64,000 bases of DNA. It comes from Sphingomonas rubra. Its GTDB lineage: Bacteria; Pseudomonadota; Alphaproteobacteria; Sphingomonadales; Sphingomonadaceae. Below the pieces are notes generated by a model, which was given only the letters and a program-made list of their open reading frames with translations, did no database searches and had not been told where the DNA came from. Shown here piece by piece: positions 39,468-47,819 of the stretch. The stretch is from positions 62,001 to 126,000 of the forward strand of contig NZ_FOXP01000005.1 of assembly GCF_900115745.1 (NCBI RefSeq), written 5' to 3'. A program made the translations under genes and the position numbers. The number at the start of each line of letters is the position of its first letter. Position 1 is the stretch's first letter.

Positions 39468-40220
39468 ATGATCCGCCACGGCGTCCCCGCGGGTGTCGGA
39501 CCTCGACCTGGAGCGATCGATCGAGCGGACAGCCTGGCCGCGTTCGACGACAGCTACTGCCGCGCCGCCTGGATCGCGGTCTGCCGGTCGCAGGCGGTGG
39601 TCGAGTTCGACATGACCGGCGTCATCAGCTGGGCGAACGACGGTTTCCTGTCGCTGGTCGGCTACCGGCTCGACGAGATCGTCGGCCGGCACCATCAAAT
39701 CCTCTGCCACCGCGACTACGTCGCCACGCCCGCCTATCAGGCGTTCTGGCGCAAGCTGGCCGCGGGCGAGTTCGACGCCGGCGAGTATCCCCGCCGCCGC
39801 GCCGACGGCAGCGAGATCTGGCTGCAGGCGACCTACAACCCGATCTTCGACGCGGACGGCGTCGCCCGCCGCGTGCTGAAGGTGGCGACCGACGTCACCC
39901 GCCAGGTCCAGCTGGAGCGGCAGGTCAAGCTCCACCTGGAGGAGGCGACCTCCTATCAGGCGACGCTGCAGGATCGCGGCGCCGCGCTGCACCGCTCCGT
40001 GCAGGCGCTGGCCGAGATCGTCGGCTACATCTCGCGCATCGCCGACGAGAGCAAGCTGCTCGCCCTCAACGCCAGCATCGAGGCGGCGCGATCGGGCGAG
40101 GCGGGGCGCGGCTTCGCGGTGGTCGCGGGCGAGGTGCGCAAGCTCGCCGACGACACCCGCGCCGCGACCCGCCGGGCAAGCGAGCTGATCCTCGCCGAGG
40201 GCACCGATCTGGCGGCTTAG
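39468..40220 (+). CDS. PAS domain-containing, minimal methyl-accepting chemotaxis protein-like signal protein, 250 aa
   Basis: A PAS domain (about 50-150) carries [41 protein letters not shown] and [21 protein letters not shown], then [12 protein letters not shown]. The rest contains one chemoreceptor hairpin tip: [21 protein letters not shown] and [20 protein letters not shown]. Normal receptors have far longer coiled-coil arms, so this is an unusually short, soluble form, similar in plan to Aer-like sensors without a membrane anchor. The ATG at 39468 follows a G-rich GGGGAGTGGGGTCG; an in-frame ATG at 39396 would add 24 residues. No che genes are nearby. Confidence 0.85.
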   Translation: MIRHGVPAGVGPRPGAIDRADSLAAFDDSYCRAAWIAVCRSQAVVEFDMTGVISWANDGFLSLVGYRLDEIVGRHHQILCHRDYVATPAYQAFWRKLAAGEFDAGEYPRRRADGSEIWLQATYNPIFDADGVARRVLKVATDVTRQVQLERQVKLHLEEATSYQATLQDRGAALHRSVQALAEIVGYISRIADESKLLALNASIEAARSGEAGRGFAVVAGEVRKLADDTRAATRRASELILAEGTDLAA

Positions 40221-40252
40221 GCCAGGACGGTCGAACGCGGGCCGGTGCCGCC

Positions 40253-40275
40253 GAAATGCGCCTTCGGCGCATTTC
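40253..40275. terminator. Perfect stem between converging genes (probable bidirectional terminator)
   Basis: GAAATGCGCC-TTC-GGCGCATTTC, a perfect 10-bp stem with a 3-base loop, lies between the MCP-like gene (ends 40220) and rsmE (ends 40287). It is bounded by A3 and T3 in the stem, with no longer T-run on either strand. Confidence 0.55.
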
Positions 40276-40286
40276 CAAACCGACTT

Positions 40287-41033
40287 TCAGCCTCGCCAGT
40301 CCCCCGCGGCTGCCATCCACAGCGCCACTGCGGCGGCAGCGGCCGTATCGGCGCGCAGGATGCGGGGGCCGAGCGACACGCCGACCGCGCTCGCATGGGC
40401 GCGAACCAGATCGCGCTCCTCCGCGTCGAAGCCGCCTTCCGGCCCGATCAGGATCGCCGCCGGGCCGGGCGCTCCCGCCATCGCCCCCAGCGCGGGCGCG
40501 CCGCCGGCCTCGTCGGCGAAGAACAGCGTCCGCTCCGCCGGCCAGTCGCGCAGCAGCGCCGGCAGCTTCACCGGATCGGCGAGTTGGGGCAGCGCGGTGC
40601 GGTCGCACTGTTCGGCCGCCTCGATCATGTGCGCGCGCAGCCGGTCGGTGTTCGGCTTGTCGACCACCGTGCGGCGGGTGACGACGGGGACCAGGCGATC
40701 GACCCCCAGCTCGCACGCCTTCTCCGCCAGCCAGTCGACCCGGCCTTTCTTCAGCGGCGCCGCGCACAGCCACAGGTCGGGAACGGCCTCGCGCGGGCGC
40801 AGCAGGCCGGTCACCTCCACCGTCAGGTCGCGCTTGCCGGCGGCGGCGACCGTGGCGAGCCACTCGCCCGTGCGATCGTCGAACAGCTTCACCGGATCGC
40901 CGGGCTTCAGCCGCATGACCTGGAGCAGATAGTGCGCCGGCGGCCCGTCGATCCGGCGCGCGCCGGGCCCCAGCGGCTCGTCGACGAACAGCCGCGGCGT
41001 CGATTGCGGCGGCCAGGCGGGGGTCGCCGCCAT
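40287..41033 (-). CDS. rsmE: 16S rRNA (uracil-1498-N3)-methyltransferase RsmE, 248 aa
   Basis: SPOUT methyltransferase that modifies 16S rRNA. Signatures are an N-terminal PUA-like region with GPPAHYLLQVMRLKPGDPVKLFD, APLKKGRVDWLAEKACELGVDRLVPVVTRR, HMIEAAEQCDRTALPQL, and the C-terminal knot with LIGPEGGFDAEE and LGPRILRADTAAAAAVA. Its ATG shares one base with the stop of a small upstream membrane gene (TGATGG). Length 248 fits the family. Confidence 0.95.
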   Translation of the reverse strand: MAATPAWPPQSTPRLFVDEPLGPGARRIDGPPAHYLLQVMRLKPGDPVKLFDDRTGEWLATVAAAGKRDLTVEVTGLLRPREAVPDLWLCAAPLKKGRVDWLAEKACELGVDRLVPVVTRRTVVDKPNTDRLRAHMIEAAEQCDRTALPQLADPVKLPALLRDWPAERTLFFADEAGGAPALGAMAGAPGPAAILIGPEGGFDAEERDLVRAHASAVGVSLGPRILRADTAAAAAVALWMAAAGDWRG

Positions 41034-41194
41034 CAGCGACGCCGCCGGCGCAGCACCGCGCGCGCGAGATAGACGACGAGCACCAGCGCCGCCGCCGCGA
41101 ACAGCGCCATTCCCGCCACCGCGCCGACCACGCGCGCGATCGCCCAGAACAGCGCCTCGACGAAGCGGCCGACCGCGACGGAAAGGCCGATCAT
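41033..41194 (-). CDS. Putative small membrane protein, 53 aa
   Basis: One hydrophobic helix (about residues 22-44: VVGAVAGMALFAAAALVLVVYLA) is followed by a strongly basic Arg-rich end RAVLRRRRR. The stop overlaps the rsmE ATG by one base, which is the main reason to believe it is translated. No good ribosome binding site precedes the ATG at 41194, and the longer open frame to 41290 runs into the ubiA promoter region. A type-II single-pass membrane protein of unknown function is possible; it may also be only a coupling leader. Confidence 0.45.
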   Translation of the reverse strand: MIGLSVAVGRFVEALFWAIARVVGAVAGMALFAAAALVLVVYLARAVLRRRRR

Positions 41195-41292
41195 GAGGGG
41201 GAGACTTCGCGCATTCCCGCAGCGATACCGCGAGTGGCTTCCCGCGCCAAACGTGGTTTTGTAGGGCGGCCGCGCGACCCTCAGGAACAAGC

Positions 41293-42195
41293 ATGACCGT
41301 CATCACTCCCGACAGCGAGCATCGCGGCCTCGTCCGGCACCTGCCCGCGCGCGTCCGCGGCCTGGCGCTGCTCGCCCGGTTCGACCGGCCGATCGGCTGG
41401 TGGCTGCTGTTCTGGCCCGGCGCCTGGGCGGTCGCGCTCGCCGGTCAGGCGGTGGAGCGGTGGAGCCTGATTCTGTGGCTGCTGCTCGGCGCGGTCGCGA
41501 TGCGCGGCGCCGGCTGCGTCTACAACGACATCGTCGACCGCGACCTCGATGCCAGGGTCGCGCGCACGGCGGCGCGGCCGATCCCCGCCGGGCTGGTGTC
41601 GGTCCGGGCCGCCTGGATCTGGCTCGTCTGCCTCAGCCTGGTCGGCCTGGTCGTGCTCGTTCAACTGGCGCCGCTCGCCGCGATCGTCTCGCTGGCCAGC
41701 CTGGCGCTGGTCGCCGCCTACCCGTTCATGAAGCGGATCACCTGGTGGCCGCAGGCGTGGCTCGGCCTCGTCTTCTCCTGGGCGGCGCCGGTCGGCTGGG
41801 CGGAGGCGACGGGCACGCTGTCGGCGCCTTTGTGGTGGCTCTACGCCGGCTCGGTTGCCTGGGTGATCGGCTACGACACGATCTACGCCTGCCAGGATCG
41901 CGAGGACGATGCGCTGATCGGCGTCCGCTCCTCGGCCCTGCGCATGGGGTCGCACGTCCGCGCCGGCGTCGCCGCGCTCTACGCACTGGCGCTGGCGCTA
42001 TGGGCCGCCGCCGTCTGGACCGTCCGCCCCGACCCGCTCGCCCTCGCCGCGCTCCTCCCCGCCGCGCTCCACCTCGGCTGGCAAGCGGCGACGCTCCACC
42101 CGGACGACGGCGCCGGCACCCTCCGCCGCTTCCGCGCCAACCGCTTCACCGGCCTCCTCCTCTTCCTCGGCTTCCTCGTCGTTGGCGCGAGTTAG
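41293..42195 (+). CDS. ubiA: 4-hydroxybenzoate octaprenyltransferase UbiA, 300 aa
   Basis: Integral-membrane prenyltransferase of ubiquinone biosynthesis. The first Asp-rich motif is NDIVDRDLDARVARTAARPI (about residues 78-97), the second is YDTIYACQDREDDALIGVRS (about 195-214). These bind magnesium-diphosphate. Eight to nine helices cover the rest, beginning with RPIGWWLLFWPGAWAVALA. The length is normal. A preceding 100-bp gap separates it from the divergent rsmE cluster. Confidence 0.96.
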   Translation: MTVITPDSEHRGLVRHLPARVRGLALLARFDRPIGWWLLFWPGAWAVALAGQAVERWSLILWLLLGAVAMRGAGCVYNDIVDRDLDARVARTAARPIPAGLVSVRAAWIWLVCLSLVGLVVLVQLAPLAAIVSLASLALVAAYPFMKRITWWPQAWLGLVFSWAAPVGWAEATGTLSAPLWWLYAGSVAWVIGYDTIYACQDREDDALIGVRSSALRMGSHVRAGVAALYALALALWAAAVWTVRPDPLALAALLPAALHLGWQAATLHPDDGAGTLRRFRANRFTGLLLFLGFLVVGAS

Positions 42196-42198
42196 ATT

Positions 42199-42328
42199 TT
42201 CGCGCGAAGACGCGAAGACGCGAAGAGGTCGCTCCCGCCGCGCAGCGGCCCTCGTCACTTACCGGCCGATCGGGCCACGCGTCCGGCCGAGCACCCGACC
42301 TCTTCGCGCCTTCGCGTCTTCGCGTGAA
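42199..42328. repeat. Palindromic repeat built of TTCGCGCGAAGACGCGAAG units
   Basis: The left arm has TTCGCGCGAAGACGCGAAG then GACGCGAAGAGGTC, and the right arm inverts it (GACCTCTTCGCGCCTTCGCG then TCTTCGCGTGAA). About 30 of 32 positions match. Each arm itself contains short GACGCGAA tandem units. It fills the gap between ubiA and pmbA. Confidence 0.8.
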
Positions 42329-42379
42329 CCATCCGTCCGCTCGGTTGCGCGCACCCCCCGCCCCACCTACGTGCCACCC

Positions 42380-43726
42380 ATGCTGAACACCGACCAAGCC
42401 CGCACCCGCGCCGCCGACATCGTGGCGCGTGCGATGGCGGCGGGGGCCGACGCGGCGGACGCGGTGTTCGCCGCCGACGCGTCGCTGGAGGTGTCCGTGC
42501 GCCTCGGCAAGCTGGAGGATGTCGGCCGTTCCGAAGGATCGGACCTCGGCCTGCGCGTCTTCGTCGGCCGCCGCTCGGCCAGCGTGTCGACCTCCGACCC
42601 GTCCGACGCCGCGCTCGCCACGCTGGTCGAGCGCGCGGTGGCGATGGCGCGCGAGGCGCCGGAGGACGAGTGGGCCGGCCTCGCCCCCGCCGATCGCCTG
42701 CTGCGCGGCGACCCGCCGCTGCTCAACCTGGCCGACCACGACGATCCCGCCCCGCAGGCGCTGCGCGACGCCGCCCTCGCCGCCGAGGATGCCGCGCTCG
42801 CCGTGCCCGGCGTCAGCAACAGCGAGGGCGCCGGTGCCAGCGCGTCGCGCTCGGTCTGGGCGCTCGCCACCTCCACGGGCTTCGCCGGCGCCTACGAGGC
42901 GACCGGCTTTGGCCTGTCGGCGAGCGTGCTGGCCGGCGGCGAGGGCGCGATGCAGCGCGACTATGCCCACCACGCCACGCGGCTGCGCCGCTTGCTCGAC
43001 GATCCCGCCATGATCGGCCGGCTGGCGGGCGAGCGCGCCGTCGCCCGCGTCAACCCCGGCCGTCTGCCGAGCGGCCCCATGCCCGTCGTCTTCGACCCGC
43101 GCGTCGGCGCCTCCCTCCTCGGTCACCTGATCGGCGCGATCGGCGGCGGCGCGATCGCGCGGCGGACGAGCTTCCTGCTCGACGCGCTCGGCACCCCCAT
43201 CCTGCCGCCCGGCCTGTCGGTACGCGACGATCCGCACCGCCCGCACGGCCTGCGCTCGCGCCCCTTCGACGGCGAGGGCCTGCCCGTCTCCGCCACTGCC
43301 ATCGTCGAGGAGGGCGTGTTGCAGACATGGCTGCTCGATTCCGCCGCCGCCCGCCAGCTCGGCCTCTCGCCCACCGGCCACGCCGCGCGCGGTGTCGGCG
43401 GCGCTCCCGGCGTCTCCACCGCCAACCTCCATCTCGACGGCGGCCACGTGGCCGTAGAAACGCTCCTCGCCGAGGCGGAGGGCGGCGTCTACGTCACCGA
43501 ACTCATGGGCCAGGGCGTCAACGGCATCACCGGCGACTACAGCCGCGGCGCCGCCGGTTTCCGCATCCAGGACGGCCGCCTCGGCGCCCCCGTCGCCGAG
43601 TTCACGATCGCCGGCAATTTGCGCGACATGCTGCTGAACCTGACCGCCGCCGACGATCTGCAATTCCGCCAGGGCACCAACGTCCCCACCCTCCGCGTCG
43701 ACGGCATGACGGTCGCGAGTGGCTGA
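42380..43726 (+). CDS. pmbA: TldD/PmbA family metallopeptidase component PmbA (TldE), 448 aa
   Basis: PmbA partners TldD in a zinc protease that processes small peptides and modulates microcin and CcdA. The family pattern is seen in VFAADASLEVSVRLGKLEDVG, GFGLSASVLAGGEGAMQRDY, the conserved ISKDVGAS-like region FDPRVGASLLGHLIGAIGGGA, and VTELMGQGVNGITGDYSRGAAGF. PmbA-type members lack the HExxxH of TldD, as here. The next gene starts with GTG inside its last codons (8-bp overlap). The ATG at 42380 starts just after the repeat. Confidence 0.93.
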   Translation: MLNTDQARTRAADIVARAMAAGADAADAVFAADASLEVSVRLGKLEDVGRSEGSDLGLRVFVGRRSASVSTSDPSDAALATLVERAVAMAREAPEDEWAGLAPADRLLRGDPPLLNLADHDDPAPQALRDAALAAEDAALAVPGVSNSEGAGASASRSVWALATSTGFAGAYEATGFGLSASVLAGGEGAMQRDYAHHATRLRRLLDDPAMIGRLAGERAVARVNPGRLPSGPMPVVFDPRVGASLLGHLIGAIGGGAIARRTSFLLDALGTPILPPGLSVRDDPHRPHGLRSRPFDGEGLPVSATAIVEEGVLQTWLLDSAAARQLGLSPTGHAARGVGGAPGVSTANLHLDGGHVAVETLLAEAEGGVYVTELMGQGVNGITGDYSRGAAGFRIQDGRLGAPVAEFTIAGNLRDMLLNLTAADDLQFRQGTNVPTLRVDGMTVASG

Positions 43727-44495
43727 CGCTTCCCTGCTGGAGCCGCCCCTCCTTCAAGCGGTCGCGGGCGTCGCACGCGAGGCGGGGCAGATGGCGCTCG
43801 CCCGCTGGCGCACCGACTTCCGCCGCTGGGAGAAGGAGGAGGGCAGCCCGGTGTGCGAGGTCGACCTGGACGTCGACCGCATGCTCCACGCCCGCCTCAC
43901 CGCGCTCCTCCCCGATGCCGGCTGGCTGTCGGAGGAGACCGCCGACGCGCCCGAACGCCTGTCCCGCGCGCGCGTCTGGGTGGTCGACCCGATCGACGGC
44001 ACGCGCGACTATATCCGCGGCCGGGAAGGCTGGTGCGTGTCGGTCGCCCTGGTCGAGCACGGCCGCCCCATCCTCGCCGTGCTCGACGCCCCCGCCCGGC
44101 GCGAGGCATGGATCGCCGTCGCCGGTCGCGGCGCCTGCCGCAACGGCGTCCCCCTCGCCGCCGGCTCCCGCACCGACCTGGTCGGCGCCCGCGTCCCCGC
44201 CGACACCCTCCCCAAGGCGGAGCGCGACGTCGTCGCCGTCGCCAAGCCCAACTCCATCGCGCTGCGCATCGCCATGGTCGCCGCCGACGAGGCCGACCTC
44301 GTCGCGACCCGCCGCTGGGGCAACGAGTGGGACATCGCCGCCGCCGTCCTGATCGCCAGCGAGGCGGGCGCCGGCGTCACTGACGCGCTGGGGGCACCCC
44401 TCGCCTTCAACCAGCCCGATCCCAAAGCCTTCGGCCTCCTCGTCGCCGCCCCCGGCATCCACGCGGCGGCGATGGCGCGACTGGGTGGCCGGTAG
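43719..44495 (+). CDS. Inositol-monophosphatase-family phosphatase (CysQ/HisN-like), 258 aa
   Basis: Magnesium-dependent phosphatase. The two metal sites are clear: WLSEETADAPERL (Glu-Glu, about 69-81) and VWVVDPIDGTRDYIRGREGW (about 86-105), and the second Asp is in RWGNEWDIAAAVLIASEAG (about 195-213). This family includes 3'(2'),5'-bisphosphate nucleotidase, inositol phosphatase and histidinol phosphatase, which cannot be told apart here. It starts with a GTG 8 bp before the end of pmbA, so it is translationally coupled to pmbA. Confidence 0.9.
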   Translation: MADASLLEPPLLQAVAGVAREAGQMALARWRTDFRRWEKEEGSPVCEVDLDVDRMLHARLTALLPDAGWLSEETADAPERLSRARVWVVDPIDGTRDYIRGREGWCVSVALVEHGRPILAVLDAPARREAWIAVAGRGACRNGVPLAAGSRTDLVGARVPADTLPKAERDVVAVAKPNSIALRIAMVAADEADLVATRRWGNEWDIAAAVLIASEAGAGVTDALGAPLAFNQPDPKAFGLLVAAPGIHAAAMARLGGR

Positions 44496-44647
44496 CACCA
44501 CCGCCCGCCGCTGCCCTACAAGCCCCGGCTCCGATACGACCCACCACCTTGCAACTTGCTGATGGAAGTTAGCCTGAACTTCATCGCTTGCAGCGCCGTG
44601 CGCGAGGCCCCTATCCCGCCTCATCGGCCGCGCGTAAGGCGCCGCAC

Positions 44648-46033
44648 ATGACGACCAAGACCGACTCCCCCATGAGCTCGCCGATCATCGAGTCGCGCGA
44701 CCAGCTGATCGAGAGCTTCGCGCGCGGCGAAAAGCCCGCCGACCGCTGGCGCATCGGCACCGAGCACGAGAAGTTCGTCTACTCCACCGCCGATCACCAC
44801 GCCCCCTCCTACGAGGAGGCGGGCGGCATTCGCGACCTGCTCGCCGACCTCACCCGCCACGGCTGGCGCCCGGTCGAGGAAACCACCGATCGCGGCACCA
44901 ACGTCATCGCCCTGACCGGCGCCGATGGCAGCGTCAGCCTGGAGCCCGCCGGCCAGTTCGAGCTGTCGGGCGCCCCGCTCGACAACCTCCACCAGACCTG
45001 CGCCGAGACCGGCCGCCACCTCGCCCAGGTCAAGGAAGCGGGCGACCGCCTCGGCCTCGGCTTCCTCGGCCTCGGCATGTGGCCCGACAAGACGCGCGCC
45101 GAGCTGCCGATCATGCCCAAGGGCCGCTACGACATCATGCGCCGCCACATGCCGCGCGTCGGGTCGATGGGCCTCGACATGATGCTGCGCACCTGCACCA
45201 TCCAGGTGAACCTCGACTATGCGAGCGAGGCGGACATGGCGCAGAAGTTCCGCGTCGGCCTGGCGCTGCAACCGCTCGCCACCGCGCTCTTCGCCAACTC
45301 ACCGTTCACGGAAGGCAAGCCTAACGGCATGCTCTCCTATCGCAGCCATATCTGGTCGGACACCGATCCGGCGCGCACCGGCATGCTGCCCTTCGTGTTC
45401 GAGGACGGCTTCGGCTACGAGCGCTACGCCGACTACATGCTCGATGTGCCGATGTACTTCGTCTACCGCAATGGCCGCTATGTTGACGCCGCGGGCCACT
45501 CCTTCCGGGACTTCCTACGCGGCGACCTGTCCGTCCTGCCCGGCGAGAAGCCGACGCTCGACGACTGGACCGACCATCTCTCCACCGCCTTCCCCGAGGT
45601 GCGGCTCAAGACGTTCCTGGAGATGCGCGGCGCCGACGGCGGTCCGTGGAGTCGCATCTGCGCGCTGCCCGCGCTCTGGGTCGGCCTCCTCTACGACCAG
45701 GCCGCGCTCGACGCCGCCTGGGATCTCGTCAAGGACTGGTCGATCGAGGACCGCCAGGCCCTGCGCGATCAGGTGCCCGCCCGCGGCCTCGACGCACCGC
45801 TCCCCGGCGGCGGGCGTTTACGCGACATCGCGCCCCAAGTGCTCGACATCGCCCATGCCGGCCTCGCGGCGCGCGCCCGCCTCAACGGCGCCGGCGAGAA
45901 CGAGACCGGCTTCCTCGATCCCCTGCGCGAGGTCGTTCGCCGCGGCACCACGCCAGCGGAGGTGCTGCTGGCCGAATATCACGGCGCATGGGCGGGCGAC
46001 GTGTCCCGCGTCTACGCCGAGGCGAGCTTCTGA
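44648..46033 (+). CDS. gshA: Glutamate-cysteine ligase GshA (plant/alphaproteobacterial type), 461 aa
   Basis: First enzyme of glutathione synthesis, joining glutamate and cysteine with ATP. Signatures are RIGTEHEKFVY (about 33-43), VSLEPAGQFELSGAPLDNLH (about 97-116), FLGLGMWPDKTRAELPIMPKGRY and MLRTCTIQVNLDYASEADM, and MLPFVFEDGFGYERYADYML. These match the plant-type GCL (GCS2) family. The ATG at 44648 is used; the in-frame ATG at 44672 is a close alternative. About 150 bp of non-coding sequence separates it from the previous gene. Confidence 0.96.
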   Translation: MTTKTDSPMSSPIIESRDQLIESFARGEKPADRWRIGTEHEKFVYSTADHHAPSYEEAGGIRDLLADLTRHGWRPVEETTDRGTNVIALTGADGSVSLEPAGQFELSGAPLDNLHQTCAETGRHLAQVKEAGDRLGLGFLGLGMWPDKTRAELPIMPKGRYDIMRRHMPRVGSMGLDMMLRTCTIQVNLDYASEADMAQKFRVGLALQPLATALFANSPFTEGKPNGMLSYRSHIWSDTDPARTGMLPFVFEDGFGYERYADYMLDVPMYFVYRNGRYVDAAGHSFRDFLRGDLSVLPGEKPTLDDWTDHLSTAFPEVRLKTFLEMRGADGGPWSRICALPALWVGLLYDQAALDAAWDLVKDWSIEDRQALRDQVPARGLDAPLPGGGRLRDIAPQVLDIAHAGLAARARLNGAGENETGFLDPLREVVRRGTTPAEVLLAEYHGAWAGDVSRVYAEASF

Positions 46034-46084
46034 TCGCCTGAACCATTGCGCGCTGCCCCGTGTCCCGCTACCCAGAGGGCACAC

Positions 46085-46158
46085 GCGGGTGTAGCTCAAT
46101 GGTAGAGCAGAAGCCTTCCAAGCTTACGACGAGGGTTCGATTCCCTTCACCCGCTCCA
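46085..46158 (+). tRNA. tRNA-Gly(UCC)
   Basis: Cloverleaf with acceptor GCGGGTG / CACCCGC, D-arm GCTCAATGGTAGAGC, anticodon region AGAAGCCTTCCAAGCTTAC (anticodon TCC), T-arm AGGGTTCGATTCCCT, discriminator T and an encoded CCA. 74 nt. Confidence 0.95.
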
Positions 46159-46203
46159 GCTTTCGCAGCGGATCAGCGAGGCTGATCCGTAAAAAGCGAA
46201 AGC
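46159..46203 (+). terminator. Nested hairpin directly after tRNA-Gly
   Basis: GCTTTCGC at the start pairs with GCGAAAGC at the end (8 bp). Inside, CGGATCAGC and GCTGATCCG form a 9-bp stem with loop GAG. It starts at the base after the tRNA CCA, as expected for a tRNA terminator or processing structure, but no T-run follows. Confidence 0.5.
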
Positions 46204-46260
46204 GCGGCCGGCGCCGCAATGCGGCGACCGACAGCGTGGCTTCGCCACGACGCCCCTTCT

Positions 46261-46659
46261 TCAAGCCCCCCACTCAGACCCCTCCGGATCAGGATAAAAG
46301 TCCTCGTCCATGGGCTTCGACGCCTCCCGCCCCACCGGCAACGTCGGCACCCCGCCCCCGAAGCGCACCCGCACGTACGCGGCCGTGTCTCCCATTCCCT
46401 GGAACACCGCCGCCACCTCCTCGCCCGCGCGCAACCGCGCCCCGATCCACGGCGCCCGCTCGGCGGTAAGATACCCCAGCTGCACCCCGCGGATCGAGAA
46501 CACCGCCACCGCGTGGGGATCGTGCGGATTTTTCGGCTCCGGCACCAGCGACACCGCCTCGCCCGGCACGCAGAGCAGCAGCTCGTACCGCCGATTGCTC
46601 CGGCTGCGATCGGGATTGGGGAAATCGATCCCGACGACGGCGAGGGTCAGCTCCTGCAC
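46261..46659 (-). CDS. HIRAN domain protein, 132 aa
   Basis: HIRAN is a small beta-barrel that recognises DNA ends. The hallmark is present: SLVPEPKNPHDPHAVAVFSI with RGVQLGYLTAERAPWIGARL (about residues 37-76). Here it stands alone, without a helicase or nuclease. The start is GTG at 46659, with an upstream AAGACGGGG as the best ribosome binding site. It lies between tRNA-Gly and tRNA-Tyr. A stand-alone HIRAN protein may act as a DNA-end sensor or adaptor; this is inference. Confidence 0.8.
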   Translation of the reverse strand: MQELTLAVVGIDFPNPDRSRSNRRYELLLCVPGEAVSLVPEPKNPHDPHAVAVFSIRGVQLGYLTAERAPWIGARLRAGEEVAAVFQGMGDTAAYVRVRFGGGVPTLPVGREASKPMDEDFYPDPEGSEWGA

Positions 46660-46709
46660 CCCCGTCTTCTAGCGAAGATCGAGGTCGGCGGCTGCATCGG
46701 TCGAAGGGA

Positions 46710-46795
46710 TGGTGGACAGGGCTGGATTCGAACCAGCGTACGCTTGCACGGGCAGATTTACAGTCTGCTGCCTTTAACCACTCGGCCACCTGTCC
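46710..46795 (-). tRNA. tRNA-Tyr(GUA)
   Basis: On the minus strand: acceptor GGACAGG / CCTGTCC, long variable arm typical of class II tRNA (CCCGTGCAAGCGTACG), anticodon loop CTGTAAA within CAGACTGTAAATCTG (anticodon GTA), T-arm GCTGGTTCGAATCCAGC, discriminator A and encoded CCA. 86 nt. Confidence 0.97.
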
Positions 46796-46944
46796 AGATG
46801 GTCGCTGTTGGGCGAGGCGGCTCCATGGCGAAGCCGTCCGCCCCTGTCAACGCCGCTGTCAACGCCGCTTGCATGAAGAGGGTGCGGCGCATAGCAGCCG
46901 CCCATGCGCATCATCCTCTCCCTCTCCGCGCCGGCGGCCCGCTG

Positions 46945-47694
46945 ATGGCGCGCCGCGGCCATCGTCCGTCGAGCGGCGGCACCGCGCAGCGCCCGCGCTT
47001 CTGGGGCCGCCACGCCGTCGCCGCCGCGCTCGCCAATCCCGAGCGGGTCGTGCGCAAGATGTGGCTGACGCGCGAGGCGGCGGCGCAGCTCGACGTGCCC
47101 GCGACCATGCAGGTCACCTACGCCGACGCCGCCGACCTCGGGAAACTCGTCCCCGCCGACGCGCCCCACCAGGGCGCGATCGCCGAGGTCGAGCCGCTGG
47201 AGGACATGTGGCTCGCCGACCTGCTGGCCCAGGGCAAGGAGGACACGCGCCCGCTGATCGTCCTCGACCAGGTCACAGATCCGCACAATGTCGGCGCGAT
47301 TCTGCGCTCCGCCGCCGCGTTCGACGCGCTCGGCATCGTCACGCAGGACCGCCACGCACCGCCTGAATCGGGCACGGTCGCGCGCGCCGCGAGCGGAGCG
47401 CTGGAGACCGTACCGTGGATTCGCGTCGTCAATCTCGCCCGCGCACTGGAGGAGATCGCCGAAGCGGGCTTCTGGCGCATCGGCCTGACCGGCCACGCGG
47501 AGAAGACGCTGGCGGAGACGATGGGCAGCCAGCGCGTCTGCATCGTGCTCGGCGCCGAGGGCGAGGGGATGCGCCAGAACACGGAGGCGCACTGCGACGA
47601 ACTCGCACGCCTGCCGATCTCCGACAAGGTGGAGAGCCTCAACGTTTCCAACGCCGCCGCGGTGGCGCTCTACGCGGCCGCGGCGCGGGGCTGA
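46945..47694 (+). CDS. rlmB: 23S rRNA 2'-O-methyltransferase of the TrmH/RlmB family, 249 aa
   Basis: SPOUT methyltransferase that 2'-O-methylates 23S rRNA (guanosine 2251 in E. coli RlmB). Seen are an N-terminal substrate-binding domain (WGRHAVAAALANPERVVRKMW, PADAPHQGAIAEVEPL) and the C-terminal knot with LIVLDQVTDPHNVGAILRSA, RVCIVLGAEGEGMRQ and ARLPISDKVESLNVSNAAAVALY. An Arg-rich N-terminal tail of about 18 residues is typical of the alphaproteobacterial form. The ATG at 46945 opens it. Confidence 0.93.
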   Translation: MARRGHRPSSGGTAQRPRFWGRHAVAAALANPERVVRKMWLTREAAAQLDVPATMQVTYADAADLGKLVPADAPHQGAIAEVEPLEDMWLADLLAQGKEDTRPLIVLDQVTDPHNVGAILRSAAAFDALGIVTQDRHAPPESGTVARAASGALETVPWIRVVNLARALEEIAEAGFWRIGLTGHAEKTLAETMGSQRVCIVLGAEGEGMRQNTEAHCDELARLPISDKVESLNVSNAAAVALYAAAARG

Positions 47695-47710
47695 AGACGC
47701 CGACCACCAC

Positions 47711-47819
47711 TGTCACCCCGGCCTCGTGCCGGGGTCCAGGGTCAAGCAGCGCCGCCGCTCGTCGCGCTGGATGCCAGGACGAGACTCTCCTGAGCTTCGC
47801 CGAAGGGTCCGGCATGACG
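47711..47819. repeat. Palindromic repeat between rlmB and the ferredoxin gene
   Basis: Left end TGTCACCCCGGCCTCGTGCC and right end GTCCGGCATGACG form an imperfect inverted pair, with CGTCATGCCGGGC-family features inside. It occupies part of a 272-bp convergent gap; the rest of the gap (47820-47966) is GC-rich with short hairpins and no gene that I can see. Confidence 0.65.

Noticed and set aside
42199..42328. Possible CRISPR or tandem-repeat array (GACGCGAA units)
   Set aside because: The units are inverted arms of one palindrome with no regularly spaced unique spacers.
42670..44352. 560-codon plus-strand frame across pmbA and the phosphatase gene
   Set aside because: Out of frame with both genes, extremely Arg/Pro-rich, no domain.
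46085..46795. Integration site with a mobile element between two tRNA genes
   Set aside because: No integrase, no direct repeat of a tRNA 3' end and no phage or plasmid genes were seen.
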